A DNA stretch of 64,000 nt. Origin: Mesorhizobium sp. YM1C-6-2 (lineage in GTDB: Bacteria; Pseudomonadota; Alphaproteobacteria; Rhizobiales; Rhizobiaceae). The DNA lies in assembly GCF_003666685.1 (NCBI RefSeq), contig NZ_RCIZ01000001.1:930001-994000 (forward strand), given 5' to 3'. The position numbers and the translations under genes were made by a program. This document shows, one piece after another, positions 1-8,705 of the stretch; the stretch's first letter is position 1; every line of letters begins with the position of its first letter. A model generated the notes under the pieces. It did not search any database. It had not been told where the DNA came from and saw nothing but the letters and a program-made list of their open reading frames with translations.

Positions 1-228
1 ACGCTTAGGATTAGGGTTGCCGCACGAGATATAGTTTTTGTTGGCTTCAAATTACTCTATTGGCTGACTCGGTGACAAGAGTCCGAAATGCAACACGAAT
101 CGGTTTTTGCAGTTTTCCCCAACTTGCCCTCCTGTACGGTTGGACTAGCGGGGAAAGGCTTCTGTCACGCCAGCTTCGCGACGTTTCCGTTGACTTCACG
201 ATCGAAAGTCACAATATGGCCCCGGTTG

Positions 229-251
229 GCCGCCGCTTGGGCGGCTTTTTT
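229..251 (+). terminator. Rho-independent terminator upstream of argD
   Basis: A 6-bp GCCGCC/GGCGGC stem with a GCTTG loop runs straight into six T residues. It lies about 75 bp upstream of the argD start on the same strand. It could end a transcript entering from outside the window or attenuate argD. In the remaining part of bases 1-325 I see no convincing gene; the short reading frames there lack family features. Confidence 0.6.
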
Positions 252-325
252 GATTTTTGGCCGCATCGCGGGCACGAAAGCCGCCTCGGCGGCAGGCCCG
301 GATACCGGTTCCGGAGACGCATATA

Positions 326-1522
326 ATGAGCGGTTCGGCGCTTTTCGATACCTTTGCGCGGGCGCCTTTGTCCTTCGAACGGGGCGAGGGCAGTTGGCTG
401 GTCGGCAATGACGGCCAGCGCTATCTCGATTTCGGCGCCGGCATCGCCGTCAATTCGCTTGGCTACAGCCATCCGCATCTGGTCGCCGCGCTGGTCGAGC
501 AGGCCGGCAAGTTCTGGCACCTCTCCAATCTCTACGAGATCCCCGAGCAGACGCGCCTCGCCGAGCGGCTGGTCGCCGCGACCTTCGCCGACAAGGTGTT
601 CTTCACCAACTCCGGCGCCGAGGCGATCGAGGGCGCGATCAAGACCGCCCGCCGCTACCAATACGTCAACGGCCATCCCGAACGCTTCCGCACCATCACC
701 TTCGAGGGCGCCTTCCACGGCCGTACGCTCGCCGCGATCGCCGCCGGCGGCCAGGCGAAATATCTCGAAGGTTTCGGCCCCAAGGCCGAGGGCTTCGACC
801 AGGTGCCGTTCAACGACATCGACGCCGCCGAGAAGCTGATCGGCCCCGAGACCGCCGCGATCCTGCTCGAGCCGATCCAGGGCGAGGGCGGCATCCGCCC
901 GTTCCCGGCGCAGTCGCTGAAGCGCCTGCGCGAACTCTGCGACAAGCACGACCTGCTCCTCATCTTCGACGAGGTGCAGACCGGCGTCGGCCGCACGGGC
1001 AAGTTCTTCGCCCATGAATGGTCCGGCGTCACGCCTGACATCATGGCGGTCGCCAAGGGCATTGGCGGCGGCTTCCCGATGGCCGCGGTGCTCGCCACCG
1101 CCGAGGCGGCCAAGGGCATGACGACCGGCATCCACGGCACCACCTTCGGCGGCAACCCGCTCGCCATGGCGTGCGGCAACGCCGTGCTCGACGTCGTGCT
1201 TTCCGACGGCTTCCTCGACGAGGTGAACCGCAAGGCGCTCCTGATGAAGCAGGGCCTTGCCGCGATCGCCGACGAGTTCCCCGACGTGATCGAGGACATC
1301 CGCGGCCAGGGCCTCCTGCTCGGCGTCAAGTGTAAGGTGCCGGCCGCGACCTTGAACGTGGCGCTGCGCGAGCAGAAGCTGCTTGCCGTGCCGGCCGGCG
1401 ACAACGTGCTGCGCCTGATCCCGGCGCTCACCGTCACCGACGCCGACATCCGCGAGGCGCTCGACCGCATGCGCGCCGGCGCGAAGGCCGTCTCGGCGTC
1501 GCTCGCCGTCGCCGCCAAGTGA
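326..1522 (+). CDS. argD: Acetylornithine aminotransferase
   Basis: PLP-dependent class-III aminotransferase that converts N-acetylglutamate semialdehyde to N-acetylornithine in cytoplasmic arginine synthesis, and may also act on succinyldiaminopimelate. From the ATG at 326 it has 398 residues, normal for ArgD. An in-frame start at 257 would add 23 Arg/Pro-rich residues not expected in the family. Visible motifs are NSGAEA (95-100), GAFHGRT (128-134), FDEVQTG (214-220) and the PLP lysine K244 in AKGIGGG. The argF start lies 13 bp downstream, so the two form an operon, as is common in rhizobia. Confidence 0.95.
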   Translation: MSGSALFDTFARAPLSFERGEGSWLVGNDGQRYLDFGAGIAVNSLGYSHPHLVAALVEQAGKFWHLSNLYEIPEQTRLAERLVAATFADKVFFTNSGAEAIEGAIKTARRYQYVNGHPERFRTITFEGAFHGRTLAAIAAGGQAKYLEGFGPKAEGFDQVPFNDIDAAEKLIGPETAAILLEPIQGEGGIRPFPAQSLKRLRELCDKHDLLLIFDEVQTGVGRTGKFFAHEWSGVTPDIMAVAKGIGGGFPMAAVLATAEAAKGMTTGIHGTTFGGNPLAMACGNAVLDVVLSDGFLDEVNRKALLMKQGLAAIADEFPDVIEDIRGQGLLLGVKCKVPAATLNVALREQKLLAVPAGDNVLRLIPALTVTDADIREALDRMRAGAKAVSASLAVAAK

Positions 1523-1535
1523 TCCGGAGCGTCTG

Positions 1536-2453
1536 ATGTCCGGTTCCGTGCGTCATTTCACCGACCTCTCAGCCGTTCCGGCGGCCGAACTGCGCGGCAT
1601 GCTCGACGACGCCGCCGCCCGCAAGGCCAGGCTGAAGGCCGGCGAACGCTCCAGGCCGCTCGACGGCAAGGTGCTGGCGATGATCTTCGACAAGCCCTCG
1701 ACCCGCACGCGCGTCTCCTTCGACGTCGGCATGCGCCAGCTCGGCGGCGAGACCATCATGCTCACCGGCACCGAGATGCAGCTCGGCCGCTCCGAGACCA
1801 TCGCCGACACCGCCAAGGTGCTGTCGCGTTATGTCGACGCGATCATGATCCGCACCACCGACCATGCTCGCCTCCTCGAGCTTACCGAGCACGCCACCAT
1901 TCCGGTCATCAACGGGCTGACCGACGACACGCATCCCTGCCAGCTCATGGCCGACATCATGACCTTCGAGGAGCATCGCGGCCCGGTCGCGGGAAAGACC
2001 TTCGCCTGGACCGGCGACGGCAACAACGTGCTGCATTCGCTGCTCGAGGCATCGGCGCGCTTCGCCTTCAAGCTCAACGTGGCGACGCCCGAAGGCAGCG
2101 AGCCGCAGCGCAGATATGTCGACTGGGCGCGCCAAAATGGCGGCGACGTGCGCCTGACGCAATCGTCGGAGGAGGCCGTCACCGACGCCGACTGCGTCGT
2201 CACCGACACCTGGGTGTCGATGAACCAGGAGCATCGCGCGCGCGGCCACAACGTCTTCGGCCCCTACCAGGTCAACGCCGCGCTGATGGCGAAGGCGCGT
2301 CCCGACGCGCTGTTCATGCACTGCCTGCCGGCGCATCGCGGCGAGGAGGTCACCGACGAGGTGATCGACGGGCCGCATTCGGTCGTCTTCGACGAGGCCG
2401 AGAACCGGCTGCACGCCCAGAAGGCGGTGCTTGCCTGGTGCCTCGGCGCTTGA
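1536..2453 (+). CDS. argF: Ornithine carbamoyltransferase
   Basis: Transfers the carbamoyl group from carbamoyl phosphate to ornithine, giving citrulline. The 305-residue length is typical for anabolic ArgF. The carbamoyl-phosphate loop STRTR is at 55-59, HPCQ at 133-136, and the ornithine-side HCLP motif with its catalytic cysteine at 262-265. It follows argD by 13 bp and is very probably cotranscribed with it. Together they supply two consecutive-pathway steps, acetylornithine formation and citrulline formation. Confidence 0.96.
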   Translation: MSGSVRHFTDLSAVPAAELRGMLDDAAARKARLKAGERSRPLDGKVLAMIFDKPSTRTRVSFDVGMRQLGGETIMLTGTEMQLGRSETIADTAKVLSRYVDAIMIRTTDHARLLELTEHATIPVINGLTDDTHPCQLMADIMTFEEHRGPVAGKTFAWTGDGNNVLHSLLEASARFAFKLNVATPEGSEPQRRYVDWARQNGGDVRLTQSSEEAVTDADCVVTDTWVSMNQEHRARGHNVFGPYQVNAALMAKARPDALFMHCLPAHRGEEVTDEVIDGPHSVVFDEAENRLHAQKAVLAWCLGA

Positions 2454-2554
2454 AGCGGCGCCCGGTGATGCCTATCTCCCGCGCATCACTGAAAACCTGG
2501 GCGTAACCCCCATGCCTCCGCGACGGCGGCATCGCCGTGCGCCGGAGATATGTC

Positions 2555-3565
2555 ATGTTGGAAACCGTGAACGTGCCTGACCACACCAGCAAAGGCGATA
2601 ACAAGCAGCTCGGCGACTTCGGCTTTGCCGGCGACGACCATGTGATTCCGTTTGAGGTCGGCCCGCTCGACGCGCGCGGCCGCGTGGTGGCGCTCGGGCC
2701 GCTGCTCGACGGCATCCTAGGCCGCCACGACTATCCGGAGCCGGTGGCGCGGCTTCTCGCCGAGGCCTGCCTGGTCGCCGTCCTGCTCGGCTCCTCGCTG
2801 AAGTTCGAGGGCAAGTTTATCCTGCAGACGCGCACCGACGGCCCCGTCGACATGCTGGTCGCCGACTTCACCACGCCCGGCGCGCTGCGCGCCTATGCGC
2901 GTTTCGACGCCGACCGGCTCGAAGCGCTCACCGCCGCCGGCGAGACCGCGCCCGACACGCTGCTCGGGCGGGGCGTGCTGGCGCTCACCATCGACCAGGG
3001 CGCCTACACCCAGCGCTACCAGGGCATCGTCGAACTCGACGGCACCACGCTGCAGGAGGCCGCGCATACCTATTTCCGCCAGTCGGAGCAGATCCCGACG
3101 GAGATCAGGCTGCAGGTCGCCAAGCTGGTGCGTCCGGGCGAGGGCGAGCACTGGCGGGCCGGCGGGATGATCGCGCAGTTCCTGCCCGAGGCTCCCGAGC
3201 GCCTGCGCATGGGCGACCTGCCGGGCGGCGACGGGGCGTCCGAGGTCGAGGTCGAAATCGACAATGCCTGGCGCGAGGTGCAGGCGCTTGCCGGCACCAT
3301 CGAGCCCGGCGAGCTGATCGACCCGACGATCGAGCCGGAGCGGTTGCTCTATCGCCTGTTCCACGAGCACGGCGTGCGCGTCTTCCCGGGCACGCCGGTC
3401 GCCGACGAATGCTCCTGCTCGCGCGAGCGCATCCGCGGCATCCTCGAGGGCTTTTCCGCCGAGGAGATCGTCGAAAGCACCGAGGACGGCCGGATTTCGG
3501 TCAATTGCGAGTTCTGCTCGAAGTCCTACGAGTTCGACCCGACCGAGTTCGTCGCCGCGAACTGA
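2555..3565 (+). CDS. hslO: Redox-activated Hsp33 chaperonin
   Basis: Hsp33 is a cytosolic holdase switched on when its C-terminal zinc centre is oxidised. The four zinc cysteines are visible as CxC (C286, C288) and CxxC (C318, C321) in the 336-residue product. I chose the ATG at 2555 because GGAG at 2543-2546 sits 8 nt upstream; an in-frame GTG at 2537 is possible but less well placed. It lies 101 bp after argF in the same orientation. This neighbourhood is common in Rhizobiales and does not imply a functional link to arginine synthesis. Confidence 0.95.
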   Translation: MLETVNVPDHTSKGDNKQLGDFGFAGDDHVIPFEVGPLDARGRVVALGPLLDGILGRHDYPEPVARLLAEACLVAVLLGSSLKFEGKFILQTRTDGPVDMLVADFTTPGALRAYARFDADRLEALTAAGETAPDTLLGRGVLALTIDQGAYTQRYQGIVELDGTTLQEAAHTYFRQSEQIPTEIRLQVAKLVRPGEGEHWRAGGMIAQFLPEAPERLRMGDLPGGDGASEVEVEIDNAWREVQALAGTIEPGELIDPTIEPERLLYRLFHEHGVRVFPGTPVADECSCSRERIRGILEGFSAEEIVESTEDGRISVNCEFCSKSYEFDPTEFVAAN

Positions 3566-3579
3566 AGCGCGGCGACGAC

Positions 3580-3640
3580 TTTCCTCTCCCCCGGGTCGGG
3601 GGAGAGGTGGATCGGTCCGGAGGGCAAGACGGAGTTGGGG
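3580..3640. repeat. CTCTCCCC-type intergenic palindrome
   Basis: Between the convergent hslO and GFA-fold genes lies a near-perfect inverted repeat, CTCTCCCC and GGGGAGAG around CGGGTC, followed by a GGAGGGCAAGAC-like tail. A second copy of the same design is at 7187-7232. Such palindromes are abundant between genes in rhizobial genomes (the RIME-like class). Its place between convergent stop codons suggests it could also act as a bidirectional terminator. Confidence 0.65.
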
Positions 3641-3664
3641 GGCTTCCAGGCTCCAGCCGGCAGC

Positions 3665-4123
3665 CTACGCCCGCTCCCACTCCGCATATTCCTTGATCAG
3701 CCCCTCATAGGCGTCCATCGGCGGCAGCGCCTCGTAGCTGTGCACGGCGGCCGTGGTCACCCAGGGCAGCTTCTCGCCGGTCCATGTCTCCATGAAAGGC
3801 GTCGACCAGCTTGCGTCGTCGAGCATGGTCGGGCGGATGTTGACGAACCAGTCGATGCCTTCCGGCCGCGTGAACATCCAGCTCATGCACCAGCCGCAGA
3901 AATAATGTTTCGACGCGCCGTGCAGCCCGCCGATCACCGGCTCGCCCTGCGTGACCTCGAATCCGTCGGCGGGGATCGCGGCGCTCAGCGAGAACGCGCT
4001 CGAACTCATCCGCTGGCAGCCCTTGCAGTGGCAGGCCATGGTGAGCAGCGGCCGTTTGGTCACCCTGAACCGCACGCGTTCGCAGCGGCATCCGCCTTCC
4101 TTGACGATTGTGTCGGTGCTCAT
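3665..4123 (-). CDS. GFA-domain (CENP-V/GFA fold) zinc protein
   Basis: A 152-residue protein with the cysteine layout of the glutathione-dependent formaldehyde-activating (GFA) family: C12 and C14, then CHCKGC (C31, C33, C36), then YFCGWC (C76, C79). These residues bind two zinc ions in characterised relatives. Despite the name, most family members have no proven role in formaldehyde metabolism, and nothing nearby belongs to that pathway. It ends convergently with hslO and starts just downstream of apaG, with which it may be cotranscribed. Confidence 0.88.
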   Translation of the reverse strand: MSTDTIVKEGGCRCERVRFRVTKRPLLTMACHCKGCQRMSSSAFSLSAAIPADGFEVTQGEPVIGGLHGASKHYFCGWCMSWMFTRPEGIDWFVNIRPTMLDDASWSTPFMETWTGEKLPWVTTAAVHSYEALPPMDAYEGLIKEYAEWERA

Positions 4124-4142
4124 CTTTCCCTCGGTTTCCGCT

Positions 4143-4535
4143 TCAGTTCACCACCCGCGGCCTGCCCGGCAGGTCGAGCGAGAAGGCGGGAATGTCGACG
4201 TCGAACAGCTCGCCCTTGTCGTTCTGCATCGTATAGCGCCCGACCATGATGCCTGACGGCGTCGAGAGCGGACAGCCCGACGTGTACTGGTAGCTGTCGC
4301 CGGGATCGAGCTCGGGCTGGTCGCCGACCACGCCCTCGCCGCTCACCTCCTCGATCCGCCCGGCGCCGTCGGTGATGTGCCAGTAGCGTGAAAGCAGCTT
4401 CACCGGCTCGTCGGACTGGTTGTCGATGGTGATGCGGTAGGCCCAGACATACCGGTTCTCGGACGGGTCCGAGCGGTCCTCCAGATAGAACGGCACGACG
4501 CTGACGGCGATGTTGCGCGTGACGGCGCTGTACAT
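4143..4535 (-). CDS. apaG: ApaG-domain protein (Co2+/Mg2+ efflux-associated)
   Basis: A 130-residue protein matching the full ApaG domain, an immunoglobulin-like beta fold. Motifs include FYLEDRSDP near the N terminus, [18 protein letters not shown] and the glycine-rich turn GEGVVGDQP. The gene is linked genetically to cobalt/magnesium resistance in enterobacteria, but the biochemical role is unknown. The reading frame stays open far upstream, but the start at 4535 is clear: AAGGAG lies nine bases before this ATG. It starts 113 bp beyond the end of the DUF2125 gene, same strand. Confidence 0.93.
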   Translation of the reverse strand: MYSAVTRNIAVSVVPFYLEDRSDPSENRYVWAYRITIDNQSDEPVKLLSRYWHITDGAGRIEEVSGEGVVGDQPELDPGDSYQYTSGCPLSTPSGIMVGRYTMQNDKGELFDVDIPAFSLDLPGRPRVVN

Positions 4536-4648
4536 GGGCAGGGACTCCTTGCGCCCGGTCTCATATGTCACGCCGCTGGTCACATTGTGGCAATGCAAGC
4601 GCATCTGTCCCGGGCGCGGCTCCTGGCCGCCGGATTCTCTGCCGGGCG

Positions 4649-6106
4649 TTACTGAGGCGCTGGCTGGTCGGCCGGCTTCACCATCGCGCCGTTGACCGTC
4701 ACCGCGCCGTCCGGCGTCATCTCGATCACCCATTGCAGGCGCCCGTCGGAAAGGATCTTGGCAAAACCCTTGGCCGCCACCGCGACCATATAGGCCTGCT
4801 GCGCCTCGGGCGCCGTCGTCATCGCGTCCTGGATCGTCTGCATGGCCTTGTCGAAACCGGCCGCTTCCACCGTTGCCGTCAGCGTCGGCGCGGCTCCAAC
4901 GAAAGTCACCGCGCCTTCTGCGGAAATCTCCGTGTCCTTGTTGCGGAGGATGCTGCGGTTGATGACCAGCTTTGGCGGCTCGGCCATGAACTGGGCCATG
5001 ATCATGTCGCCCACCTCCTTGGAGATCGGCGTATCGCTGTTGAGATCGAGCGCGTCGATCGCCATCGTCGCCGGTCCCTCGAGGTCGAGTTCGGTGCCGG
5101 CGAAGTTCAGGTCGATGTCCTCGGGCAGCAGCGGCACGGTCCATCCCGGCAGCACGTCGTCCGGAACCTTCAGGGCGTCGATCTGGAGCTTGTAGGCCAC
5201 CGAGCCGTCCTTGCGCACGCCGTCCATGGCGACGTCGATCCGTGCGTTGGCGGCGCTGAAGATGCCGATGGGCGTCCCGACCGACAGCTCGCGCCAGCCA
5301 TAGGAGCCGGTCAGGTGGTTCCAGAGCGGCAACGCGTTGCGCAGCAGCGTCTTCAATTCGGGCTGCGCCGCCTTGAGCTTGGCTTCCTCGGCATTGGCGA
5401 CGCCGAACGCCAGCAGATCCAGCAGTTGCTGCGACTGGAACCCGGTGGCGCCGGAACTGTAGGACAGTTCGGGTGACCGGATCACGACCGGCAGGTCCAT
5501 TCCCGCCTCCGGCGCGCTGACCCGCATCGTCTGTGTCATGTCGGACACGGTCTGGAGCGCGGTGAAGTCCACGCCGCGCGTCGCGTTCTTGGTAGACTGG
5601 ATGTCGAAGCTTCCCGACGCGGCGGTGAATTCGGTGCTCGACGTCGGGTCGGTCGAGGTTGACGACAGCGCCCCAAACTTGCCGCTGGCGGTCGAGAAGC
5701 CGGCCAGCGCCGGATCGTAGACGCCGCTGAACTTGTCGTCGGCGACCTGCCACTGCGCGGTGTGCGTGCCTTCCTCGGCCTTCATCTCCAGCTTGCCGTC
5801 AGGCGCCACGTCCCCCGACACGTCCCAGGTTCCGTCGGAACGCGGCTTGAGGCTGAGCACGTATGGGTCGACTTCGAGCTTCAGCGCTTCCTGCGCCGGG
5901 AAGAGCGCCAGCAGCTTGTCGAAATCGACCTCCAGCCGGTAGGCGTCGTCCTGCACCGTGATCTTCACGACGCCCTTGTCGAAGGCGGTCGTGCCGATAT
6001 AGCGCGCGAAATTGGCGGTCAGCGTCTCAGCGCCGCTGACGTCCACCGTCTGGGCGAGGGCGGGCGAAGCGGAGAGGGCGAACAGGAACGGCAAGACGTA
6101 GCGCAA
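4649..6106 (-). CDS. DUF2125 exported protein
   Basis: A 485-residue exported protein of the alphaproteobacterial DUF2125 family, function unknown. It begins with a cleavable signal peptide (hydrophobic stretch ending ASPALAQ, cleavage near residue 19), so it should be periplasmic or outer-membrane associated. The start is a TTG with AGGAG a few bases upstream; no ATG fits the signal peptide. The mature part is rich in alternating hydrophobic residues and repeated asymmetric beta-like segments, resembling lipid-binding AsmA-like folds, but that is only an inference. It runs divergently from the YjbR-like gene. Confidence 0.85.
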   Translation of the reverse strand: MRYVLPFLFALSASPALAQTVDVSGAETLTANFARYIGTTAFDKGVVKITVQDDAYRLEVDFDKLLALFPAQEALKLEVDPYVLSLKPRSDGTWDVSGDVAPDGKLEMKAEEGTHTAQWQVADDKFSGVYDPALAGFSTASGKFGALSSTSTDPTSSTEFTAASGSFDIQSTKNATRGVDFTALQTVSDMTQTMRVSAPEAGMDLPVVIRSPELSYSSGATGFQSQQLLDLLAFGVANAEEAKLKAAQPELKTLLRNALPLWNHLTGSYGWRELSVGTPIGIFSAANARIDVAMDGVRKDGSVAYKLQIDALKVPDDVLPGWTVPLLPEDIDLNFAGTELDLEGPATMAIDALDLNSDTPISKEVGDMIMAQFMAEPPKLVINRSILRNKDTEISAEGAVTFVGAAPTLTATVEAAGFDKAMQTIQDAMTTAPEAQQAYMVAVAAKGFAKILSDGRLQWVIEMTPDGAVTVNGAMVKPADQPAPQ

Positions 6107-6224
6107 TGGAACTCTCCTGATGGTGAAGCGCGACTATTGGGAATTCGCGCCAGACTGGCAAGACATAACGATTTGGCCGAAACGGCGATAAGATTGCGCT
6201 GCCTATACAGGCAGGAGACGGAAA

Positions 6225-6554
6225 ATGCAGCAGGAAGAGTTTCGGGCACTCGCCCTGACATTTCGTGAAGCCGTCGAATCCAGCCATTTCGAGACCGCCG
6301 ATTTCCGCGTGCGGGGGAAGATCTTCGCCACGCTGCGCCAAGCCGACGGCCGCGCGGTGCTGAAACTGTCGCCGGACGAGCAGCAACTCGTCATGGCGAC
6401 CTCGCCCGGACTGTTCGAGCCGGTCAAGGGTTCCTGGGGGCTGAAAGGCTGGACGCGTGTCGTGCTCGACCGCGCCGACCCGGAAACCGTGCGCCACGCT
6501 ATGGGCATGGCCTGGCGTTCGGTCGCGCCGAGAAAACTGGTCGAAGGGCGGTAG
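6225..6554 (+). CDS. MmcQ/YjbR-like protein
   Basis: A 109-residue protein of the MmcQ/YjbR family (double-wing DNA-binding-like fold). Family cues are EEFRALALTF near the start, the FRVRGKIFATL strand, LSPDEQQ and a final WRSVAPRKL segment. Family members lack a proven function; some are called DNA-binding from structure alone. The start at 6225 has GCAGGAGACGG just upstream as a ribosome site. It is monocistronic and divergent from the DUF2125 gene. Confidence 0.85.
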   Translation: MQQEEFRALALTFREAVESSHFETADFRVRGKIFATLRQADGRAVLKLSPDEQQLVMATSPGLFEPVKGSWGLKGWTRVVLDRADPETVRHAMGMAWRSVAPRKLVEGR

Positions 6555-6781
6555 GCTGGCGGAACGCGATGCCATGGCCGCGTGAATGAATTTTGTTCGC
6601 TCATTCGCAACTGGCGATTTTTTCGCCCCGCCAACCTATGGGGCAAGCCACTGAAGCTGTTTTCTTTTCTGTCCGTCGGCGGCGACATCCCGGTCGACCT
6701 TTCCGTAAAAAGTTTTCGCAACTGCACTCACCCGCTCCGGCTCCCGGCGATACTTGGCCCATCGCTCTCGCGGGAACCCGG

Positions 6782-7075
6782 GTCATGGACCGGATGACGG
6801 GGAGGGCGGCGGTGACCTCCCACCCGTGGAAGCGGTTCCACGGTCCCGAGGGCGCCCGACAGGCCGGCATGCCGGGCGGACGAGCGACAGCCTATCGTCG
6901 CTGGTCTGCGACGGAGGCAGACGGAGCACCGTACGTCCCGGACCACTGGAGTATCTCGTGGCCGACAGGACGTGTGCCCGGCCGAAAGCGGCGACAGCCA
7001 CCGGACGGGGGCGGAGGCCCAAAGCCTTCCGTCGCCTGACGCCAAGGGGTCAGGCTGGGTCGACAAGACCACCCA
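6782..7075 (+). ncRNA. Candidate structured RNA: run of about ten hairpins
   Basis: The 731-bp gap between the YjbR-like gene and metZ has no convincing coding frame but carries consecutive perfect stems: GTCAT/ATGAC (6782-6798), GGGAGG/CCTCCC (6800-6821), CCGTGGAA/TTCCACGG (6824-6843), CGCCCG/CGGGCG (6853-6878), AGCGAC/GTCGCT (6883-6902), GTCTGC/GCAGAC (6904-6922), ACGTCC/GGACGT enclosing CCAC/GTGG (6933-6973), GCCG/CGGC around AAAG (6981-6992), GCCTGAC/GTCAGGC (7034-7055) and TGGGT/ACCCA (7056-7075). It lacks the conserved blocks I know for RNase P, tmRNA, SRP or 6S RNA. Strand and ends are uncertain because either strand would fold. Upstream, 6613-6644 holds two more small hairpins. Confidence 0.45.
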
Positions 7076-7186
7076 TTACAAAATTTAGACTGGTGGTCAC
7101 GACCCTCCCGTCTTCCCGACTTCTTTCAACGGCCAGATCGGAAACGAGGCGTGGCGATGACGAAACGCGTGGGTGGAGAGCTTTGC

Positions 7187-7232
7187 CTCTCCCCGTTCAC
7201 GGGGAGAGGATGCCGGTAGGCAGGTGAGGGGC
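7187..7232. repeat. CTCTCCCC-type intergenic palindrome
   Basis: An inverted repeat, CCTCTCCCCG and CGGGGAGAGG around TTCA, is followed by a GCCGGTAGGCAGGTGAGGGGC-like tail. It is the second copy of the palindrome family seen at 3580-3640 and lies downstream of metZ (minus strand). It probably serves as an end-of-transcript structure for metZ as well as being a dispersed element. Confidence 0.7.
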
Positions 7233-7285
7233 AGCGCCAACGTGTCAGAACGAAGCGCCGCCCATTCGACCGGAAAACCCCCGGC

Positions 7286-8473
7286 CTACCCCGCCCGGTC
7301 CAGCGCTTCGCCGATGTCGGCGATCAGGTCGTCCGTATCCTCCAGCCCGACCGACAGCCTGAGCGTGCCGCCGCCGATGCCGAGTTCGGCGCGCGCCTCG
7401 TCGGTCAGGTTCTTGTGCGTGGTGGTCGCCGGATGCGTGATCAGGCTCTTGGCGTCGCCGAGATTGTTGGAGATCTTGATGACGTCCAGCCCGTTCTGCA
7501 GCGCGAAGGCGCTCTTCTTGCCGCCCTTGAGGTCGATGCAGATCAGGGTGGAGCCGCCGCTCATCTGCTTCTTCACCACGGCAGCCTGCGGATGATCGTC
7601 GCGCCCGGGGTAGATGATGCGCGAGATTTCCGGCCGGCCGGCCAGGAAATCGGCGATCTTTCCGGCGCTCTCGGTCTGCTGGCGGACCCGGACCGGCAGC
7701 GTCTCCAGCCCCTTGAGCAGCGTCCAGGCGTTGAACGGCGACATGCTCGGGCCGGTGTGGCGGAAATAGTCGTGCAAATTCTTGTCGATCCACTCCTTGT
7801 CGGAAAGCACGATGCCGCCGAGGCAACGCCCCTGGCCGTCAATGTGCTTTGTCGCCGAATAGACGACGATATGCGCGCCGAGTTCGAGCGGCTTCTGCTG
7901 CAATGGCGTGGCGAAGACATTGTCGACGACCAGCCGTGCCCCGATCGAATTGGCAAGCGTCGCCACCGCCGCGATGTCGACCACTTCGAGCGTCGGGTTG
8001 GTCGGGCTTTCGAGGAAAAAGAGCTTCGTGTTCGGCTGCACCGCCTTTTCCCAGTTGGCGATGTCGGTTCCGTCGATCAGCGTGGCACCGATGCCGTATT
8101 TCGGCGCCAGCGTCTCGATCACCCAGCGGCAGGAGCCGAACAGCGCCCGCGCCGCCACGATATGGTCGCCGGCCTTGAGGCTGCACAGGATCGCGGCCGA
8201 CACGGCGGCCATGCCCGACGCCATGGCGCGGGCGTCTTCCGCGCCTTCCAGTGCGCACATGCGCCGCTCGAACATGTCGACCGTCGGGTTGGCGTAGCGC
8301 GAATAGATGAAGCCCGGCTCCTCGCCCTTGAAGCGCGCTTCGGCGGCTTCCGCGGTCTCGTAGACGTAGCCCTGTGTCAGGTAGATCGCTTCCGACGTCT
8401 CGCCGTGCTGGGAGCGCAGCGCGCCCGAATGCACCAGCTGGGTGGCCGGTTTCCAATTGCGCGTCTTGGTCAT
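7286..8473 (-). CDS. metZ: O-succinylhomoserine sulfhydrylase
   Basis: PLP enzyme of the Cys/Met metabolism family that makes homocysteine directly from O-succinyl- (or O-acetyl-) homoserine and sulfide. The 395-residue product carries SRYANPTVD (58-66), the SPTNP motif (156-160), VDNVFATP (183-190) and the PLP lysine K209 in SATKH. The assignment to MetZ rather than cystathionine gamma-synthase rests on overall resemblance and on the SAM-II riboswitch, which typically controls metZ/metA in alphaproteobacteria. The start at 8473 has GAGG about eight bases upstream; the longer open frame would translate through the terminator. Confidence 0.9.
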   Translation of the reverse strand: MTKTRNWKPATQLVHSGALRSQHGETSEAIYLTQGYVYETAEAAEARFKGEEPGFIYSRYANPTVDMFERRMCALEGAEDARAMASGMAAVSAAILCSLKAGDHIVAARALFGSCRWVIETLAPKYGIGATLIDGTDIANWEKAVQPNTKLFFLESPTNPTLEVVDIAAVATLANSIGARLVVDNVFATPLQQKPLELGAHIVVYSATKHIDGQGRCLGGIVLSDKEWIDKNLHDYFRHTGPSMSPFNAWTLLKGLETLPVRVRQQTESAGKIADFLAGRPEISRIIYPGRDDHPQAAVVKKQMSGGSTLICIDLKGGKKSAFALQNGLDVIKISNNLGDAKSLITHPATTTHKNLTDEARAELGIGGGTLRLSVGLEDTDDLIADIGEALDRAG

Positions 8474-8490
8474 CGCATGCCTCAAACAAC

Positions 8491-8520
8491 AAAAAACCGG
8501 CCGCGAAAGTCGCAACCGGT
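8491..8520 (-). terminator. Riboswitch expression-platform terminator for metZ
   Basis: Read on the minus strand, an 11-bp stem (ACCGGTTGCGA with TCGCGGCCGGT, two G-U pairs) closes a CTT loop and is followed by six T residues. It ends 17 bases before the metZ start codon. It lies 22 nt after the SAM-II aptamer, so SAM binding most likely promotes premature termination. Confidence 0.85.
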
Positions 8521-8542
8521 CCACAAGGCCTTGGCGGGCCGA

Positions 8543-8600
8543 CGGTCCTTTAGCGACTTGTTTAACGTGGCTGCAAGCCGACCGGCCAAATCACCACGGG
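8543..8600 (-). promoter_or_regulatory. SAM-II (SAM-alpha) riboswitch aptamer
   Basis: The minus strand shows the compact H-type pseudoknot layout of SAM-II: a GTGGTGATTTG start, a GGTCGGCTTGCAGCC segment, CACGTTAAAC, and the AAGTCGCTAAAGG end that pairs back into the loop. These blocks match what I recall of the alphaproteobacterial SAM-II consensus. It precedes metZ, its usual target, and is followed by a strong terminator, which gives SAM-dependent repression of homocysteine synthesis. Confidence 0.88.
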
Positions 8601-8705
8601 ATAACGGACCCTTTAGACCCGTCTCCGGCTTGCGTCAATCACGCCGATTGCTAAACCACTTGGCCAGCATGGACGTATGCGAAGCCTTCGGGCGAGCCAT
8701 GCCGC

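Noticed and set aside
6593-7039. A 148-codon plus-strand frame in the hairpin-rich gap.
   Set aside because: No ribosome site, Arg/Pro/Gly-rich text and no recognisable motif; the dense inverted repeats explain the region better as RNA or DNA structure.
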